64,000 bases of DNA, taken from positions 17,534 through 81,533 of the forward strand of contig CAKQTE010000083.1 in the NCBI GenBank assembly GCA_934276485.1, given 5' to 3'. The translations under genes and the position numbers were made by a program. This DNA is from an uncultured Spirochaetales bacterium (lineage in GTDB: Bacteria; Spirochaetota; Spirochaetia; Sphaerochaetales; Sphaerochaetaceae). The number at the start of each line of letters is the position of its first letter. Within the stretch, counting starts at the first letter, position 1. Below, piece by piece: positions 61,550-64,000 of this stretch. Below the pieces are notes generated by a model. The model searched no databases. It saw only the letters and a program-made list of their open reading frames with translations, and had not been told where the DNA came from.

Positions 61550-63163
61550 TTATACCATTCTAATACCACTGTTTAATACTTTAATTTTATTTATCTTAAT
61601 CCATTCGATCAGGTCCTTTTCTTTATCGTAACATGTTTTAAAATTAGTTGCACACTTGATTTTGTCGATGTTTTGGGTTGTGAAATCGTAACAATATAAT
61701 AAGAATGATGAATACCAATCTCTTTGTACAGGTGTACCATCAGCAAGTTTATACATTCTATCAGACAGTTTCTTTTTGACATAATCATCTGATGTATGAT
61801 CATATTGGCTTGCTCTGTAATTAATAGGCACTTCTATATATGTGCCACCTGTTATATTGAATTTCCTTGCAACGGCAGTCTGAAATTTAGAAGGGCATCT
61901 GTTCTTTATTGATTTGCCAAAACGCTTTTTTCTATTAATCTTACCTTTGTTGTTGATAGTGGTTTCTTTAGCTCGTTTCATGAGTTTACTTGCATTTTTT
62001 GGCTCTGTGATGAGTACATCTCCAAGGCTCCTTAGATGATTAGCATCCTCGTTTATAGCAAGTTGCCTGTTTATAGCATTGATACGACATAACTCGTAAT
62101 GCTTTATTTTTAACTTCCTATAATGGTTAGAACATTTCCAGGTCTTATGTCCTTTTTTAATAGTGCCATTATCGTTGTAGTTTTGCGGATTAGTTGCTCG
62201 TCTGCTTCTGTCCATAGCACGTTTGTACAATCTTTCCAAACGTTCCGATTTTTGAATACTCTTGCCTCTCTCTGATAGGTTTTTAAGGCCAACTTCTGTA
62301 TCAGTTGTATATGCTACTGTTTGCGTACCTATATCCGCACCGATTACCCCTTGACCAAATTCATGTCTTAAATTGCCAAATTTATCATATTTGGATCTTG
62401 CTTTGCCTTCGATAATGAGATGCAAATAAACACTATATTTTCCACGGATATACTTAGGAACAAGTGTGGCGTAGCAAGGTCTGTATGTATCGATGCAGCA
62501 TGCTTCATCCAAAAGCGTTTGAATTGCTTTACCATCTGTGATTTCAGGATTTTCCAGATAGTTCAAGATAGCGTTAACCTCCTCTGTTTGGAACCTATCC
62601 TTGATTTTTACACCAAAAGTTGACTTGCCAAGTTTAAAATGCAATTGACCATCCTTGACTGATATTGGGATGCCTCGATTTATCTGCTTTGCTCTGATAC
62701 AGGGGAGATCTCCAATCTTGGAAAAGTGGATCTTTTCACCGTTACCATAAAGACATCTTCCTATACCTCGCCATACATCTTCAGCTTTTGTAAGAGCAAA
62801 AACAGCATCAACACCATACTTCTCCCCAATCGGTATCATGGCTGTTCTGCAATACTCCCAAGTAATATTATATTGCTTTTGCATTTCGTTTAGCTGTTTT
62901 ACCAAATCCCTACGTTTTTTCTTATCCTCTGTAGAACCATATAATTTAAGCAATTTGCGATATCTTTTGGTACGCATAAGCTGGTCATGTTTTTTTCTCA
63001 TAATGCCAACAAGCTCGTTCCCCGCTTTTCTAATCTTGTTGGAAAGAAGTACAACTTTTTGTATATCCGGATAAGCCATATCGGTTTCGAGATCCAAGAC
63101 ATGTCTATCAGATAATTTATGAAATTTTTTCAAAAGGTTTTTATATTCTTCATCATTTATCAT
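61550..63163 (-). CDS. tnpB: TnpB-family RNA-guided nuclease, zinc-finger-less form
   Basis: The 537-residue protein keeps the RuvC triad: Asp277 in GVIGADIGTQT, Glu387 in DVLITEPKNAS and Asp482 in VQRDWYSSFLL. The usual CxxC...CxxC zinc finger between RuvC-II and RuvC-III is absent; the region reads INYRASQYDHTSDDYVKKKLSDRM. It is longer than typical TnpB (about 400), with the extra length in the N-terminal helical part. It overlaps TnpA by 11 bp. With its guide RNA it should cut DNA next to a target motif; activity is not shown. Confidence 0.9.
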   Translation of the reverse strand: MINDEEYKNLLKKFHKLSDRHVLDLETDMAYPDIQKVVLLSNKIRKAGNELVGIMRKKHDQLMRTKRYRKLLKLYGSTEDKKKRRDLVKQLNEMQKQYNITWEYCRTAMIPIGEKYGVDAVFALTKAEDVWRGIGRCLYGNGEKIHFSKIGDLPCIRAKQINRGIPISVKDGQLHFKLGKSTFGVKIKDRFQTEEVNAILNYLENPEITDGKAIQTLLDEACCIDTYRPCYATLVPKYIRGKYSVYLHLIIEGKARSKYDKFGNLRHEFGQGVIGADIGTQTVAYTTDTEVGLKNLSERGKSIQKSERLERLYKRAMDRSRRATNPQNYNDNGTIKKGHKTWKCSNHYRKLKIKHYELCRINAINRQLAINEDANHLRSLGDVLITEPKNASKLMKRAKETTINNKGKINRKKRFGKSIKNRCPSKFQTAVARKFNITGGTYIEVPINYRASQYDHTSDDYVKKKLSDRMYKLADGTPVQRDWYSSFLLYCYDFTTQNIDKIKCATNFKTCYDKEKDLIEWIKINKIKVLNSGIRMV

Positions 63164-63569
63164 CTTTCTGGTCCTCGATAAACTTAATTACTGTAGATTC
63201 GCTTATATGCCCAACAGTTGATACAAAGTATCCTCTTAACCATAATACTCCACAACGCGCATAGAACTGTTTCAATTGTGGAAATGCCTTGAACAATTCG
63301 ATAGCACTTATGCTTTTTAAGGTTCTGGCAGCATCGCATGGAGAGACGGTTTGTGGAACATCTATAAGAATATGAATATGGTCAGGCATCACTTCAAGTG
63401 CCTTAATGCGATAATCATAATCATCGCAAATCTTCTGCAATATTTGTTTAAGAGTATCCTCAATGTCACCCTCTAAAGCCGAAAACCTAAACCTTGGACA
63501 CCAGATAATGTGATATTGTATCAGGTATTTACAATGTGAGGCACTATGATATTGTCCCTCGCTCATCAT
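63153..63569 (-). CDS. tnpA: IS200/IS605 TnpA (Y1 HUH) with Phe at the catalytic Tyr position
   Basis: KYLIQYHIIWCPRFRF, MPDHIHILIDVPQ (HUH, His64 and His66), LKSISAIELFKAFP and LWLRGYFVSTVG define an IS200-type Y1 transposase. The C-terminal helix reads STVIKFIEDQ where relatives have VxxYIxxQ, so the catalytic Tyr (Tyr127 of IS608) is Phe130 here. The protein is also short (138 residues). The gene overlaps the RHH gene by 26 bp and tnpB by 11 bp. If the alignment holds, it cannot cut DNA in the normal way. Confidence 0.9.
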   Translation of the reverse strand: MMSEGQYHSASHCKYLIQYHIIWCPRFRFSALEGDIEDTLKQILQKICDDYDYRIKALEVMPDHIHILIDVPQTVSPCDAARTLKSISAIELFKAFPQLKQFYARCGVLWLRGYFVSTVGHISESTVIKFIEDQKDDK

Positions 63570-63741
63570 CCATTCCTCCTAGTTGATATTTTTCCTGAAT
63601 ACCTCTACGCATAAGGTCAAGAAATGTGATGGTTTTGCCTTCCTCAACTGAATAGATACGGGCAAGATTTTCAAGTTCAGCCTTCCATTCAGTAGGAATG
63701 GAGATATTGATTTGTACATTATTGCTTTTGCTTCGCCCCAT
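63544..63741 (-). CDS. ribbon-helix-helix protein of the IS element
   Basis: The 65-residue protein starts MGRSKSNNVQINISIPTEWKAELENLAR, the RHH pattern (strand, then PxxxxxxLxxLA helix), followed by FLDLMRRGIQEKY. It probably binds DNA near the left end or the operon promoter. Such small genes sit before tnpA in some IS605-type elements. Overlap with tnpA shows coupling. Confidence 0.75.
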   Translation of the reverse strand: MGRSKSNNVQINISIPTEWKAELENLARIYSVEEGKTITFLDLMRRGIQEKYQLGGMDDERGTIS

Positions 63742-63799
63742 TATTATTTTCCTTCACGACTTGAATGATATTCTGAATTATTAGGATTGCACTTGCTAG

Positions 63800-63824
63800 C
63801 ATGGTTATAATTGCTTACAACATG
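63800..63824 (-). repeat. left-end hairpin of the IS element
   Basis: On the minus strand CATGTTGTAA and TTATAACCATG pair around GCAA, with one bulged base and one G-U pair, about 6 bases inside the proposed left border. Confidence 0.6.
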
Positions 63825-63950
63825 TGCAACATAACTTGTTTCTTTTCTATATTTTTTAGTACATAGATTATATCACAACGAATGAAAAATTTATGTGCTA
63901 AATCAAGTTGAAAAACAACAAGAATCATTATAACAACCATAAAGAGCCTA

Positions 63951-63987
63951 AAAACCTGCTGTATTGAATGAAAATATGGCAGGTTTT
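63951..63987. terminator. hairpin near window end, terminator-like on both strands
   Basis: AAAACCTGC/GCAGGTTTT 9-bp stem with a 19-base loop; A and T runs flank it on both sides. The stretch 63831-63950 before it has no gene I can support. Confidence 0.55.
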
Positions 63988-64000
63988 CTATTTTCATAAA

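Larger units (their letters stand above)
61355..63830 (-). mobile_element. IS200/IS605-type element with RHH, TnpA and TnpB genes
   Basis: The element (about 2.48 kb) reads from the left end at 63830 to the right end at 61355 on the minus strand. The right end has a perfect CCCACGGG/CCCGTGGG hairpin (61364-61381) followed by AGTAGTCAG. The left end has an imperfect hairpin with a GCAA loop (63800-63824). Proposed borders join GTTC to ATAAC, a TTAT target on the element strand, and add HN to the cut NAFV motif (NAFVHN is usual in the family). The gene is at least 20 bp inside both borders. The exact borders are inferred. Confidence 0.78.

Overview
The window comes from an AT-rich spirochaete chromosome, most likely a host- or gut-associated member of the Spirochaetales/Sphaerochaetales; the genus cannot be fixed from the sequence alone. 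The evidence is the short spirochaete-type RpoZ, the small Cys4 protein of the MSKAHRG type, many lipoproteins with loose spirochaetal lipoboxes (LFVSC, LFSC, TACT, FTSC), and ordinary bacterial housekeeping genes. No flagellar, rRNA or CRISPR loci are seen.

Layout. 0-12 kb: the end of an NFACT gene, a degenerate Memo-like gene and a membrane pseudokinase-like gene; then a long minus-strand housekeeping run (mtnA-like, mtnP-like, methyltransferase, small zinc protein, yicC, cytidylate kinase-like, rpoZ, miaA); then an exported FKBP isomerase, a YhcH-family protein and a flavodiiron protein. 12-22.6 kb is an accessory region. It holds rmlB translationally coupled to an AAA ATPase, an overlapping AAA ATPase/PD-(D/E)XK nuclease-like pair, a remnant of another ATPase, and a three-gene surface-protein operon behind a promoter with a G11 tract between -35 and -10. 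It ends with an AAA ATPase pseudogene split by a 342-bp IS200/IS605-type non-autonomous element. 22.6-31.5 kb: diaminobutyrate aminotransferase and decarboxylase, small lipoprotein and zinc proteins, and carAB behind a cluster of TGTTGCA boxes. 31.7-32.2 kb: five tRNA genes in one unit.

32-53 kb is mostly core: a TIM-barrel protein, a RarA-methyltransferase-like fusion, a sigma-70 family factor, tig-clpP-clpX-nrnA, rdgB-pepF, an HD hydrolase with ttcA, a frameshifted DUF4143-type ATPase, nitroreductase-azlD-azlC, a Uup-type ABC-F protein, and tRNA-Val and tRNA-Leu. 53-61 kb: an MFS transporter, a histidine kinase/response regulator pair, a NitT/TauT-type ABC importer, and a TetR regulator with a seven-helix membrane protein. 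Matching TGAACA..TGTTCA palindromes tie the TetR gene, the membrane protein and probably the importer into one small regulon.

61.3-63.8 kb is an IS200/IS605-type element (RHH protein, TnpA, TnpB, predicted omegaRNA) sitting in a truncated gene. Its TnpA has Phe where the catalytic Tyr is expected, while its TnpB keeps the RuvC triad but has lost the Cys4 zinc finger.

The signals most worth following are the phase-variable-type promoter, the omegaRNA-like 342-bp element whose removal exactly rejoins a reading frame, the TnpA Tyr-to-Phe/TnpB-intact element, and the AAA plus PD-(D/E)XK pair as a candidate defence module.
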